From positions 90,918-154,917 of the forward strand of contig JANSLP010000050.1 of the NCBI GenBank assembly GCA_029298735.1: DNA of 64,000 nt, in the 5' to 3' direction. The notes beneath the pieces are model-generated. The model saw nothing but the letters and a program-made list of their open reading frames with translations. It did no database searches and had not been told where the DNA came from. This DNA comes from Ophiostoma sp. CBS 140.51 (taxonomy: Eukaryota > Ascomycota > Sordariomycetes > Ophiostomatales > Ophiostomataceae). A program made the position numbers and the translations under genes. Shown here in pieces: positions 44,901 through 56,935 of this stretch (its first letter is position 1; the number at the start of each line of letters is the position of its first letter).

Positions 44901-45558
44901 CGTGCAGGCTCGTCTTTACTTCCCATTCCAGAAGGAGCGCGCCTTCCTCTACTCACAAAACATCGCTGTGTTGCATGCGACAAATACGGTTATGCACAAA
45001 AACAACCTGCGGCCATTTGCCAATGTATGTATGACGATCTTTTAGATAATAATAAATATTTTGACTCGAATTAAAAAAAGAATGCTGGCACACACTTCCA
45101 TGTTCTTGTTAACTTATACGGAGTTGACACCAGGGGCAAGTGGCGGACAATTCACGAGTCTGGTCATGTGAGTTGCTTACCTAACAGGCGCTAGTACTCC
45201 CCGCCCCAGAGCTCTGGCCGCCTGCTGTCTTCTTTCGTCAGCCTCATGCAGCCTGCTGGTAGCCAGCCAACCTAGCTTGAGTGGCCCGCAAACAACCAAC
45301 CCAACAGCATCAATCAACGACCGATCACGATCTGAATGAAACCACGATACCTCCACTAAGCAATTGACGAAGCTATCGGTTGTACTATCCTACCAGCCTA
45401 CACACACCATCCTAGACGACGACGCGGACGTGCCGTCACCCTTTTGTCACCACGACTTTCATCTTCTCCTCCTCATCGACCCTTCTTTCCATCGCGACCT
45501 TCCATCGCGACCTCCCATCTCTCTCTCTCGAACACATCCGAATCCACAATCACCGACC
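41919..45558. other. 3.6 kb gene-free divergent region between CHS4 and RPN12
   Basis: It separates the CHS4-like start (reading left) from RPN12 (reading right). From about 42.3 to 43.3 kb the + strand is purine-rich, so the CHS4 sense strand is pyrimidine-rich, fitting a promoter or leader. Directly before RPN12 (45.4-45.55 kb) the + strand is C/T-rich. Open frames (up to 152 codons) are antisense overlapping pairs with no recognisable family. I found no GGTGGCAAA-type proteasome element upstream of RPN12. Confidence 0.5.
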
Positions 45559-46443
45559 ATGGCAGAACGCAAGCTCACCCAGATCCTCACCCAGCTCAAG
45601 TCCTCGCGGACCTACCCGGAGCAGGCCAAGCTCCTCTCCAAGGCCAAGCTCGCCCTGCTGCAGCTTGGCGCCCTCACCCCCTCTCTGACGACCGACAGCG
45701 GCAGCGCCGTCCCCGCCTCGGTGCTAGCCCTGGCCCGCGAGACTTTTGAGCAGGGTGCTCTGTGCAGCATCCGCGCCCAGGACGCCGACGCGTTTACGCG
45801 CTACGTGCAACAGCTCGCTCCCTTTTACGCGCTGCCGGGCGCCGTTCTGCCGCCCAATGTGGCCGAGCGCAACAAGGTCACTGGCCTCTACCTCTTGCTG
45901 CTGCTAACGGAGGGCCGGTACGGCGAGTTCCACTCGGAGCTGGAGAGCATCAGCACGCGCGAGGGTGCCGGGTCCGAGGACGACCGGTACCTGGGCTACC
46001 CGATCCGACTGGAGCGGTGGCTGATGGAGGGCAGCTACGACCGCGTGTGGAAGGCCATGAAGCAGGGCGAGGAACCGTGCGAGGAGTACAGCGTCTTCTC
46101 GGAAATCCTGACGTCCCAGGTGCGCTCCGAGATTGCTTCGAGCAGCGAGCGCGCGTACCCGTCGCTGCCGCTGAGCTCGACCAAGTCGCTGCTGTTCCTC
46201 GACTCGGAGGGCGCCGTTGTCGAGTTTGCTCGCCACCGCGGCTGGACCATTAAGGACGGCCAGATCTACTTCCCGTCGACAACTACTGCTGTCTCTGCTG
46301 GTGGCGCACCCCACGCTCCTGCCCCTGATGGCACCGTCACAGCCGAGGACGGCCTGACGCAAGAGCCGGCCGAGAAGGAGGTCAGCCAGATGGTGATTGA
46401 GAACGTGCTGGGCTACGCACGGCAGCTCGAGACGATTGTCTAA
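45559..46443 (+). CDS. RPN12: 26S proteasome lid subunit Rpn12 (PSMD8)
   Basis: This is a PCI-domain subunit of the 19S regulatory particle lid, whose incorporation completes lid assembly. It is a single exon of 294 residues (yeast 274). It begins MAERKLTQILTQLKSS and shows family blocks: RNKVTGLYLLLLLTEGRYGEFHSELESI in the helical repeat region, YPIRLERWLMEGSYDRVWKA, and the winged-helix part with EIASSSERAY and FARHRGWTIKDGQIYFP near residues 220-240. The C terminus ends LGYARQLETIV. ATG 45559 sits in CGACCATGG; the open frame extends upstream only to a TTG and through leader-like C/T-rich sequence, so I reject the longer form. A 23-residue Ala/Pro-rich insert before the C-terminal helix is larger than in yeast. 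Confidence 0.95.
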   Translation: MAERKLTQILTQLKSSRTYPEQAKLLSKAKLALLQLGALTPSLTTDSGSAVPASVLALARETFEQGALCSIRAQDADAFTRYVQQLAPFYALPGAVLPPNVAERNKVTGLYLLLLLTEGRYGEFHSELESISTREGAGSEDDRYLGYPIRLERWLMEGSYDRVWKAMKQGEEPCEEYSVFSEILTSQVRSEIASSSERAYPSLPLSSTKSLLFLDSEGAVVEFARHRGWTIKDGQIYFPSTTTAVSAGGAPHAPAPDGTVTAEDGLTQEPAEKEVSQMVIENVLGYARQLETIV

Positions 46444-49400
46444 GGAGCAGGAAATCGTGTTGCATGTATGGGTCTGACACTACAAGAATTCATGGTGAGA
46501 GAAGTGGTGTGTTTCTGTATTATAGCCAGTTTTCGTCATAGAAAGTTTATCAATTTTCAACAAGACAGCAATATGCTTTGTGAATATTCAAGGTTGATTC
46601 TCAGGGCACGAGTGACGAAACTCATATAATAAAATCCCATTTTGATACTCCTATCGAACTAAGTACTACCTTTAAATCCTAGGGTAACAAAACCTAACTT
46701 ATCTAGCTTGACGACCCCTTTTCTGACATGAGACATCAACATCTTCGGAGGAAACCGGATAGAACAAAAGATGTCAATCAAGAACAAACGAAAACAAAGA
46801 GTGAACAAACAAGAGAAATCATAATAGATAAAATATAACTTTGCGTTTCAAAAAAAAAAAAACACGCGCCTAAAAAAAGCAGCAGTAAAACCGAATTGAG
46901 AGAGCCCTGAGAAGAGAGAGAAAAAATAGGTAAAACCCGAATAAGACGAAGAAAAGGGTGAGGCGGTGGGGACGTTGTAGTCTCGGTGCGAGCAAAATGG
47001 ATGAGGTGTGGGGCCATGACGATCTTTCCTCATTTTTTTACGACGTTTGGAGTCCAATTCTCTCTTTTTTCGCCTTTGCAACGGTGGCTGGAAATCTTTC
47101 TTTTCATACCTCCCACAGGCAAAGAAACGACAGAAAATGACAGCGAATAAAACGTCCAATATCGGCACTAACACAAAGCAGCCCAAAAGCCAGGCTCCAG
47201 GTACGATATACAGCAATGTACCAGAAAGGTACGGCCATCGACCTGCAACAACCATCGGCAGATCAGAGCATGCACGAAAGACGAGGCTCAATCGGTGGTA
47301 TCACACACCTGGGGGGCGAGCTGAAGTTGCATCCCGTATCCGTCTCTCATACGGAAGTTCAGGGTCCAACGGCAAGTCCGATTTTTAGCTAGCATCTCTT
47401 AAACCGTCTGAGGCCATTATGAGTGAGAGGCTGCTCATGTGAACCGGTTCCATTGGACGTCCTGGTCGATTATCTCGACGGGGATGAATCTTATGAGATG
47501 CTTATGAGATGGATGGAGGCGACGAGATGGTTTCTATCGGCAAAGGGATGGGTATGCTGAACCCGCCTGGAGTGCAGATATGAGACATGTAGAAGATGGG
47601 AGACCGGACGACGAATAAGGCAACGAGGTGGCAAAGAAAAGACCATCCCATGTGAACTCAAGAAGACTGTGCGAAGTACGACCCTGAGGAGTGGACTCAG
47701 CTAACGATATCACAGTACATCGGCGCTATGGCTTGCATAACTTCCATGGACCGGACAATAACTCGTAGACCGGACATAGTGTCGCCTTATGATACGTTCA
47801 AACGCTGACGACGGGCTCAAGTTCATGCCGGCCGCCGGGATTGGTCATTTTATGTCGAGTTTTGTGATGGTTCGTGCTGTTCCTGCCGCGTCCCGCGAAC
47901 ACTTCTTGGGGAGAGATTGTTGAGCTGCATGAAGTGGTCGGTTTTTGCAAAGACCAGGCCTGTGCAGACCCCGGTCTGGTCATTTTTAGGGAGACAGGGA
48001 GAGACATCCTTTCCAGGTGTCTCCGTATCAAATGAGCCGGCTCTGAGACCTTTTTCAGGAGGCATCTTGGGACTCAAATCACGTCACTTTCTCACTTGTG
48101 ACGTCCGTATCTGAGCAAATCAAGTGGAATATAAGGACGACGTCGACAGGCCAGACAGAAAAAGAACAGCCGAAGAAGAATGAGGACAATGAAAGAACAA
48201 AACCGAATTCCGCGCCGGCTTCGATTCGATTCAGGTCGGTTCAACGACGGCCGTCCAAACGAACAAGGTTCAACCCGGCAAGTGAGGGGAAGGGCAAGAA
48301 AGGAAGACTGCAATGAAAAGGGAAATAAAGAAATAAACTGGTGGATAACAGGTGAGGAGACACAGTTGACGAAGGGACCAGGAAAATAGGATAAAACGGA
48401 CGAAAAGGACAAAAAGACCACCAAGCCCGCTCAAAGCCCAGCCTGCTTAATTCCTGAATTCCTCCGTTGCGCGTCGACTCGTCGTCTCAGACTCGGGGGC
48501 CTGGTCCACATCCAAGGCGGGCCAGTGGTAAGCAAGAGAAGGCCAGGCCAGAAAGGGCCAAGCCTCATGCCCCCTTGTCATTTATTTCTGCTTTATCCCT
48601 ATTTGCTTGTCTCCTTGTCGTCTCCATTTTGAATTATGAATAGACCTCGGCGTCAGACAATGTCGAATTGACTTATCGTGGATTTTTGATGCAGTGCAAT
48701 TCATTGATCGAGATGTCCGATTTGCTGGTCTCAGTTGGGAAGCGGAAGGAATACTGTTGACGGCCCAGCCCTGCCGAAATTGGGGGCTGTTGGCGGCTGA
48801 AGTACAGGTACTACATCGCACTGCTGGATCGTTTGTTCTTGTCTTGTCCAGGTTCAGCTTCAAACAGACGGTTGCGAGGTACCAGACGTTGGTTTGTGGC
48901 ACGGCGGCCGAGCAAAATGCACCAACAAAACCAACGAACTACAACGATGCACAAAAATAAAATAAAATAAATTGTACGATATACGACGGACAGGACATGG
49001 GCAATCCAGGCTGCCGGGACTTACCCAGGCCGTTGGAGGGGAGCGTCGGAGTACGGCAGCCAGACAAGGCAGCTGCAGGAAACGAATACAAGCAGGAACA
49101 TGCTGCAAATTGTATTGAAACAGCGATAAATTGATGAACATGAAGGACTTCAAGATGTACGCCGCATGGTCTGAAAAAAGAGGGGGTCGTTGCGTTGAAA
49201 AAAAGAAAAGAAAGAAAACCGGGGCTTCAACAGCTTTTGGCAACTCGCCGCCGATCCCGTATTCCCGATGAGGGAGGAGGATTTCAATGGGCCTCGGTGG
49301 GAGGCCACTCTGGGCCACTTAAAGACGAGGGATCCAAAAGGAAGGAGACGCGGCGGGATTGATCATAAACAGAAAAGGGACAAACGACGACGTGAAAAGG

Positions 49401-52400
49401 AAGAAAAACACGAAAGCGAGGAAAGGGCCGAGACAAAAGTTCTTGACCGAAAGACAGAACCAAAAGTCACAATTGACTATTGCGGTCCGAAATACACCCC
49501 ATTGGAAAACGACACAATTTTCTCCATCGCCGCGACACTTTATGCACTGTATTTTCTGATTCTGCCCATTGCTGAGACATTTCTTCCACTTTGGGCTGCC
49601 GGTTTTCTAGCGCCATGCACCTTCAAGAGAAAAAAAGGGCTGTCCACTGCTTCAGAGTGGATCTCTCGCGTCCAACCCCCTCATCCTCGTTGCGATCGGC
49701 AGCTGGAAGTTCCCTTTTGCTAGCAAGCCTCTACAACAGACCCTTGATTCTGGAGAGAGGCGAGAGGCAAGGTCGAGGCAAAACTCAACACAAAAACGAA
49801 AGTCAGAACACGCAGAGACACAAAGACGCACTCGGCCTTGACGGCAAGCCACATCGATCTTCAGATCATCGCCCTCTGATCCTGTCTGCTCGTTTATGGT
49901 TCTTGTGGCTCTTGCGCTTCAGCTGTGATCGTCCGCTTGGAGCACATGCTTTCCTGTGCTTTGACGCCGTCTTCTGTCCCACTCACCTGGTTTCGCTCTT
50001 TTTCTGCCCTGTATCTTCCCTGTTGTCCACCTGGTTTGCACCTGGCTCCTGTTTTTCTGCACCTTGGTGCAACTCGTGCGTCCATCCACCCACCTGCACA
50101 CTGCATACTCTTGCATCATCTCCACTGCTCTGTCCATCGGATGCACGCACTTAACTGCTGGAATGCAGCCCGTCTCGCCGTTTCGCCCGTCTCGCCCGCC
50201 TCCACGGATTAGCAATACAGTGTCTCCAGTGATGTACCAGCCTTCTTTTATTTTGTCCAGATGTACACTCGCATCTTCTCGTCATTGACCCGTCACAAGA
50301 GAGGCTGGTCTCGCCGTTCCTGCTGCTCAAGGTACACTTGTTGCAGCTGTTCTGCTCCTTTTTGGACTGGCTATGCAGCATCCAGTACCAAGCACTACAC
50401 AGCCATGCACGTCGCGCATGTCCGTACGAATACGTGCACTTTTATCCGCGTACTTATCTCTTCTCCCAAGTAACAGGTACACAAACAGGTACATCGTACA
50501 CGGACACACATATCAGTAAATCCGAGCACATGTAGCATTCGTGCGAGATTTAGTATGAAAAGGGGAAATGAGCGACAGCGGACCCGTCGTTCTTGTGCCC
50601 AGCAAGTCTCCCTCTCGGCCGGGACGGGACCCAGGAAGAGAAATAATAAACAAAACTCCAGCGAGTTGAAAAAGCCGCGGCTGTCGAAACAAAGACGCGA
50701 CGGGGCGACAAAACGGCGCGAGCAGTGATGGACAGGGACACTGCGGCTGCGAAGATGATCAAAGAATAATGGCGAAAATCGAAGACAAAATAGAGACGAA
50801 GAATTCAACGGTTGCAACGGCCGCCGTCGATTTCGATTGCAAGAACGGATCTTCTCTTTTTCTTTCACGCAGTCGTTGTCTCTTGTATTCTTCCACTTTT
50901 CTCTAGCCCTTTGTCGCTTGGTGCCTCTCTGCTCGCGCCGCTGGCCTCGTCTTCCCGAGCACGTAGCGGCACGCCACGGAAAGAAAGCTGTTGCGAAATA
51001 AAATGGGCTACGATGAGGAATGGGACGATAAATGGTGCTTCTTTTTCTCTCTTCAATGCGAGTTGGCTACGGAAAGTACCACGCTGTAAATAAATATGCA
51101 TGCAAGGTTTTTAAAGGCGCTGTTTTTCTTCACCGCAAACAAGGGAGACACGAGAAGCTCAGCTTAAAAGAAAAGTACAACGCATTCGGTATATTTACGA
51201 TGTACTCGTACCAAGGCGGCGATGTACCAACTTTCTTTTGTTTGTCTTCCTTTTTCTCTTACATGGCTCGCTGGCACTCTTTTCTTTTCTCGTCAACGCC
51301 ACAATCTCGTATTCCCTGTAATGGTTCAGCACATCGATAGAATCGCCATCACCCGCTCACACCTGGCCAAGAACAGACAATAGGATTGTGATCGTGCCCG
51401 ATGTGTTGTGCTGAAAAGTGCAGAAAAAAAAGAAAACAACCACACTTGCGATTTCGGTTTCAGCTCTTCGTGCCCGTCATTGACCCCCGTCTTGCGGGAC
51501 ATTCAATGTGTTTTCAGCAGCGAGGAACGGTGAACAGGGTCAGGGGACAAGGACACAATGCAATATCGAGATCTAAGTGCGACATGAAAAAACAAACCAA
51601 ACGGGACATCCAACCGCCAAAGCCGCCCATTTTTTGGAAGTGGTGGCAGGGGTTCTCCTGTGATAGGCTGTTGCACAAAACATTCGATACCACACTGATT
51701 CTATCTGCATCTGCAACCAGTTATCTCTCCGGTGCAGCGTGTGCGGTTCGTCCCCTTTTTTGCAGCAGGGCACCCCTACGGGATGTAGTTCGATGCACCT
51801 CAAAGCACACCTCGACGCATCTCAGTTGGACCTCCACGTAACTTCACGCATCTTTCAAGCAACTGCGATCAATGAACCCTGGGTGAGCATTAAACAAGCC
51901 TTGATTGACTGTACAAAACCACAAAATGTTCATGACACCATGAGCCAGAATCGTATTTTCTCTGGTTCGACGTTTTCATGCTCCCCAGTCCTTGACCTCC
52001 GCTCTCGGCCCGGTGCCTATTGTCCGAGAAAGCGTACCATCCCGTCTTGGTGTCGTCCTGAAAAAGAAAAACAAATACGTTTCGTCGAACCTGCTCTTTG
52101 GATCACATGAGAATTGACCACGAGTTTTTGAGATATATCTTTTAAGCGATGCCCCCGGCACAAGCTGTATTGGCCGCCAACTTCCTGTTTGGTGCATCCG
52201 AGTTTAAGCGATCATGCAAGGCCGGCGAGGCCAGACTTGTACAAAGTACGGTGGACAAGTCACGACTCGCTTCGTGTAACGTGGTGGCCTGATGGCAGCT
52301 TGCATTCTGTGGTTGTCTACTTGGCTATTGCTCTAAGCGTATTTTGAAATACGACATATCGTGAGGTACGACGTATACGATACATCGTTTTCTCTTTATT

Positions 52401-54318
52401 TTTATTTTCATACTTTTTTTTCAACCCGTGAATCAACTTCAATTTGGTTTCCAGTTTATGACAAAAAACAATGGCCGGAATACTGCTTTAGTCTCTCGCT
52501 TGACGTTTTGCTTCCATTGTCTTCTATCTCAGCGATTGGATGTGACTCGTCAACGAAGTGTCTCACCATCAACAAACCACTACTGCAGCCACTGTAGGCC
52601 ATCAACGCTAGGTTCGATTCACGCCCTCGACACCCTCAAGGCAGGTGAAGTTAACGGGATGAAAAGAGGCGAAGAAAAGGGGGCCCTGTGGAAGTTGTCG
52701 AGTCCGGTCCGAGTCTCGTCTAGACTTCCATTAGACCCTACGCCCACGGTCAAGATGCCAGAACAAGGCACCCCGTGATCTGTAAGACAACGACTCGGAT
52801 CCTCCCCGATGTGAATATGCCATAGGAGAGACTAGAAGAGTGTGAACCATAAATAATCTTTCGTTGGCTCTGACCGTCTCTTCTATCTTCTAGATTCTTT
52901 ATTTGGCAGGGGTGTCTGCCGAGGCCGTCCCAGCGAAAACGGTCAATGACGGAACTGGACGGAAGAATGGAAGAAAAAGACGCCTTCTTTTGCTTCGCTG
53001 ACAGGTAAAGATTCTGTAACATGTCCGCTCATAGGCTGGATAGAGTGAAACAGTGATAGAAAATTCTGGTCAGTAGGGATGCCTCGCCTTGTTCTCTGAC
53101 GATGAGGCGTTGAAATGTCGTAGTCGGGTGTGATGTCCGATGTACGCCCGGTGGTGGTGGCGAAGGTGATGCGAGGGATGTCGACTGAGACACATCCTTC
53201 AACAAAGTGGCCATGGTGACCGAAACAAAAAAGATAAAAAAAAAATAAGATAAAAAACGTGGCTGGGATTGTTAACGGAGTTGTATTTTTCAACGTTACT
53301 GCCTACATAGTACCTTCGTTCTGTTTTTGATGCAAAATATTGTTCAATATCAAAATCTTTACGGAATTTGTTGTTTTTAAGCACAGCAGCCTTGCAATAC
53401 TCCATAGTTAGTTTATGTAGTAACTTGTTTTGTGACCATGGGCGACAAACAATGATCATCGTGTGTCCGGCTTTGTAGACTTGCTTCCTTCATGCAAGGA
53501 CAAGGAGAAATGTTGAGTTGCATGAACGACCCGGGCCGCCCGACGGCACGAAGAAAGGAAAGCATTATTTATCCCTCAGGTGAGCCTTTTTCCCCAACGG
53601 GTCGTATCTACATCTGCATTATGTAGCAGATAGCATGCATTCAATAGACTGGAGCAGCAGGCGATCCTTTTGCGCCTCTCGTTCGATCATGGATGCAGCC
53701 CGCGCCCCACATACACACCCTAAGTCTGCTGCAGATATACTAGACGATGGTGACTGAGGAAGAATATTTCTGTTCTACGTGGCTTGAACGGCGAGAGATA
53801 TAGACTAAGCTTTTCCATAAGCATGGGTGTGTGCATGATGTGATATCATTACCGTGGATTGCCTAGGGTCAGTCTTAGGATAAAGGAATCTTTCAGACAT
53901 TGGTATGCTAGTCCGTCCTTTATTAGTCTTCAGTTAGAGACCAAGTACTCTACAGAGACTATTGGAAATATTTGTGATGCCAATAGATGCATACGATCAT
54001 GATTCTAGACATGGTGTCAGCTTTCGCAAGAAGTGTGAGCGGGTCAACTTTTTCATGCGTAGAAGAATTTAAATTACCTAAAGAACATTCTATCGATAAA
54101 GAGTAGTGAGTCACTTGGTGGTAGAAAGCTACTTTTTGATATTGAACATGTTATGTGTGTTTGTTCATAGTGTGATAAATAGTTTTCATTTTCCAAAAAA
54201 AAAAAAAAGAACGGAAAAAATCCGTAAAACTTGCTGTGGAAAATTTTCTTGTCACATTAATATTTAAATAAATTAGAACAAGAGCTAAATAATCTTGCAT
54301 TTTGTGTTTCTGCCTTCT
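46444..54318. other. 7.9 kb region without recognisable genes
   Basis: This is the longest gene-free stretch in the window. Open frames do not exceed about 157 codons, occur as overlapping antisense pairs, and resemble no family I know. Strand composition switches near 49.5 kb: to the left (46.8-49.4 kb) the + strand is purine-rich in patches, and to the right (49.6-50.5 kb) it is pyrimidine-rich. From about 53.3 to 54.3 kb it becomes AT-rich, with a 14-A run at 54195-54208. It could hold non-coding RNAs, a decayed gene or element, or unrecognised small genes. I cannot support any of these directly. Confidence 0.45.
54195..54208. repeat. 14-A homopolymer
   Basis: A run of 14 A lies about 110 bp beyond the GST stop codon, in an AT-rich stretch. 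Confidence 0.9.
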
Positions 54319-55225
54319 TCACAAAATTGTTTGACGTGCTCGTGCAGCCCTGCCGGCGACACTATGGTCCTCGTTTCGCATGAACGTTCGGTTGAAGTCA
54401 AGGTATTTACTTTGGTCCTATCACGAAGCGTCGTTAGCATGCCGTACGTATCCTGAGAACTATGCCGTGAGAATTGTAACATACACTCGTTGTCTTTTGG
54501 ATGGATGGATGTTCTCCCAGAGCCTTAGCCCAGCTACTCCAGCCAGGCACATCGGCTCGGTCGAACCCCCGTGCGTCCCGTATGATAAAGTCTCGAACTG
54601 CCCATGGCGCAATGGCAAGATCGACCAGTGAAAGCTGTTCACCGTAAAAGTAAGGGCCTTTGTAGTTGGCAGACACATGCCCAAGTGTATGTTTGAACTC
54701 CGTCAAAGCAGCTTCGCGTGCATTTACCGTAGCTTGTAGCAGACGGACGAAGGCCGGCACAACGGCTTTATTAATATGATCAATCCATAGCCGGGCCCTG
54801 GCTTTATCGTACGTGTTGTCACCGGTCGGGCTATCCGGCCACAGGGACGATATTATCGCTACAGAGTCTAGGCTCTCCGTAGCATCTTCGAGATATTCGT
54901 TCATGATATTCGAGTCGTGCAGAGGTCGCCCGTCAACTTGCAGACCTGGCGTCAGCCCATGGGGACTGATGTCTACTTTGTTAGATGTATGTCAAAGGAA
55001 ACAGATTACAGGTCTCTACTTACCTAGAAACTCTTTATCTTTGAGATATGGGTTCACCTCGCGGTATTGATATGGGATACCTTTGGCCTCGAGCATTGCC
55101 CAAGTTCGCTGTGTGAAGGGACAGAACCAGCCGCCCCAGAGGACAACTCGAGCTGGAGCAGCATGTTCCAAGACAGTGCCGAGTGCAGCGCCTGTTGCGA
55201 CGGGATGGTATGTGGGACCGTACAT
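54319..55225 (-). CDS. Glutathione S-transferase, omega-like
   Basis: It is a cytosolic thiol transferase or dehydroascorbate-reductase type GST, likely in detoxification or redox repair. Exons are 55225-55024, 54972-54485 and 54417-54319, giving about 262 residues. The thioredoxin-fold half has WGGWFCPFTQRTW, with a catalytic Cys near residue 35 as in omega GSTs. GLTPGLQ (cis-Pro) and LHDSNIMNEYLED form the glutathione site. The helical half contains YFYGEQLSLVDLAIAPW, the usual N-capping and hydrophobic-staple region. The third exon (33 codons with the stop) ends RARQTIL. Introns are 51 and 67 nt with GTAAGT and GTATGT donors and CTAAC branches. It is divergent from the GFA-family gene at 56177; both may act on glutathione adducts. 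Confidence 0.9.
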
Positions 55226-56176
55226 TGCGTTTTTACTTAAGTGTACCTGTTTTCATAATGGCTTGAAGGAAAGAACGTCTTCCAAGACTCGATATATATC
55301 AAGTTGTGAACCGGCAAACCATGGATGGGATGGATTTCTCAATATGTTGATTGCCCACCGTGTTACCTTCGGGCCATATAGTAATCAACCCGGCGTTGAT
55401 GTTGAATTAAACTTTTGTGTGGCATGAAACTGCGCTGTTGTGACGCTTTGCATTAACATGTCCATATTGGGGCTCTTTTGTTTGGAATCTTTCATTAATT
55501 GTTGATTTCTCTGTAGTTCTCGGTGTGCATCGGCGATGCATTTTTCTGGCATCCAAAGCCCGACGAGTGTAGTCTAACCATCGTTTCGGGATTGGCTATC
55601 TGATAATCGCAAGGCTGGAGGACAAACAAAGGAAAAAGGACGGGAAGACTACGGCTGTGGCGTGGTTTGGTTCGGTGTCGTAGTCGGTGCCAAGGGCACT
55701 AAACCTAATTGGGCAGGATACCTCGAGCATCGCATCACGAAACCAAACCCCGTGCACAGTGGCGCTTCAAATGGGGACACGACAACAGTTCCACAACGCA
55801 TCATAGAATGTCACAGGGCGCACAGAACGACGACAGTATCGATAGTTTTGTTGATATTACTCGAGATACTGCCAAAAGCGATTTGTTTACTGAACATTTC
55901 ACGAAATGATTCCAAACAATTGTTTCTTCTTTGTAAAATTTTACGAACTTACCATTTTTGTAGATTTTTGACTGAATGCTTCTCTTGTAGTAAACAATAG
56001 AGACATCATGATGGAAGCTGTTGATCGATGAGGGTTTCCATGTATATAAGAGAGGGCTCTTCCAGTCACAAAATGTCAAAATAATTCACCCGCCATCACC
56101 AACAAAAAGCATCTTCAACATACAATTGCAGAATAAATCCATATCAAAGGGCTTCATCAACTCTCGATTATTCAAA
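55226..56176. other. Divergent promoter region between GST and GFA genes
   Basis: This 951-bp region is shared by the GST (reading left) and the GFA-family gene (reading right). It is AT-rich in 55.8-56.0 kb. A TATA-like element lies at 56043-56050. No gene is recognised. Confidence 0.5.
56043..56050 (+). promoter_or_regulatory. TATA box of the GFA-family gene
   Basis: TATATAAG lies about 134 nt upstream of the ATG at 56177, a common distance for fungal TATA elements with a leader of about 90-100 nt. Confidence 0.5.
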
Positions 56177-56668
56177 ATGCCTTCCGGAAGCTGTCTCTGC
56201 GGCAAGGTTGCCTACGAATACTCTGGTAGGTCTTTCCTCTGAACTGTGTCCGAGCCTTGCCGAATATATCACTAACACAACTGCTCAACTATAGGCAACC
56301 CCGTCACAACCGCCGTCTGCCACTGTACTGACTGCCAGAAGTGGGGTGGTGCTGGCTACTCCTCGAACCTCGCCATCTCGACTGATGCTCTGAACATCAC
56401 GGCCGGTACCCCCATCACCTACACGCGCAAGGGCCTCTCCGGCAAAGACCATGTGCTCGCATTCTGCGGCACATGCGGCACCAGCCTTTACTCGCAGCCG
56501 GATTCTCTCGGCTCGGTTACCTTGATCAAGACTGGCACACTTGACGATGCTGCCGTGCGTGACCTGCAGGTGGCCAACGAGCTGTTTGTCAAGGACCGCC
56601 TCAACTTCGACTCGGCTGTCAACGGTGCTGTCCAGCACGTCATGGACCTTGGTGGTCCGACGGTTTAG
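56177..56668 (+). CDS. GFA / CENP-V-fold zinc protein (glutathione-dependent formaldehyde-activating-like)
   Basis: It is a small zinc protein of the Gfa/CENP-V family. Bacterial Gfa was proposed to join formaldehyde and glutathione; the function of most fungal paralogues is unknown. Exons are 56177-56225 and 56295-56668, giving 140 residues. All family cysteines are present: C6 and C8 (GSCLCGKV), C25, C27 and C30 (CHCTDCQ), and C74 and C77 (FCGTCG). The GT-AG intron is 69 nt with a GTAGGT donor. A TATA box lies 134 nt upstream. It is divergent from an omega-like GST, so a link to glutathione chemistry is suggested but not shown. The exact substrate cannot be told from sequence. Confidence 0.9.
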
Positions 56669-56935
56669 ATGAGCCGGGTTGGCATTAAAGCACCAGGGAC
56701 CATTTTTGATTTGCTAAAGAAATTGCGGTGCGAAAAAGGGAGCACATAAAATTCAAGAATAACAACGGAAAAACTGAAAATTTGAAAACTAAAAAACCGG
56801 AGTTGGAGTTGAAAAGAAAATAGTTCGGAATTAGAAGGAAGAAGATAAAAAAAGACAAAAAACGCAGCTTAGAATTCTACAAAAAAGTCTCCCAGCTACT
56901 TGCAGCTTTTGTTGAAAGGCCTGCATCATCTGTTG

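Noticed and set aside
45364..45558. Longer N terminus for RPN12
   Set aside because: The extension starts at TTG and is Ser/His/Pro-rich leader-type sequence. ATG 45559 matches the family start.
47798..48114. Paired antisense frames around an inverted repeat (GACCAG...CTGGTC)
   Set aside because: The inverted repeat is short (6-7 bp) and there are no terminal repeats, target duplications or transposase. Not supported as a mobile element.
49268..49723. 151-codon frame with a charged start and a hydrophobic middle
   Set aside because: It changes composition abruptly, has no recognisable family and lies in the gene-free region. Too weak to call.
52608..52624. tRNA B-box-like GGTTCGATTC
   Set aside because: No matching A box or foldable acceptor and anticodon arms could be placed upstream.
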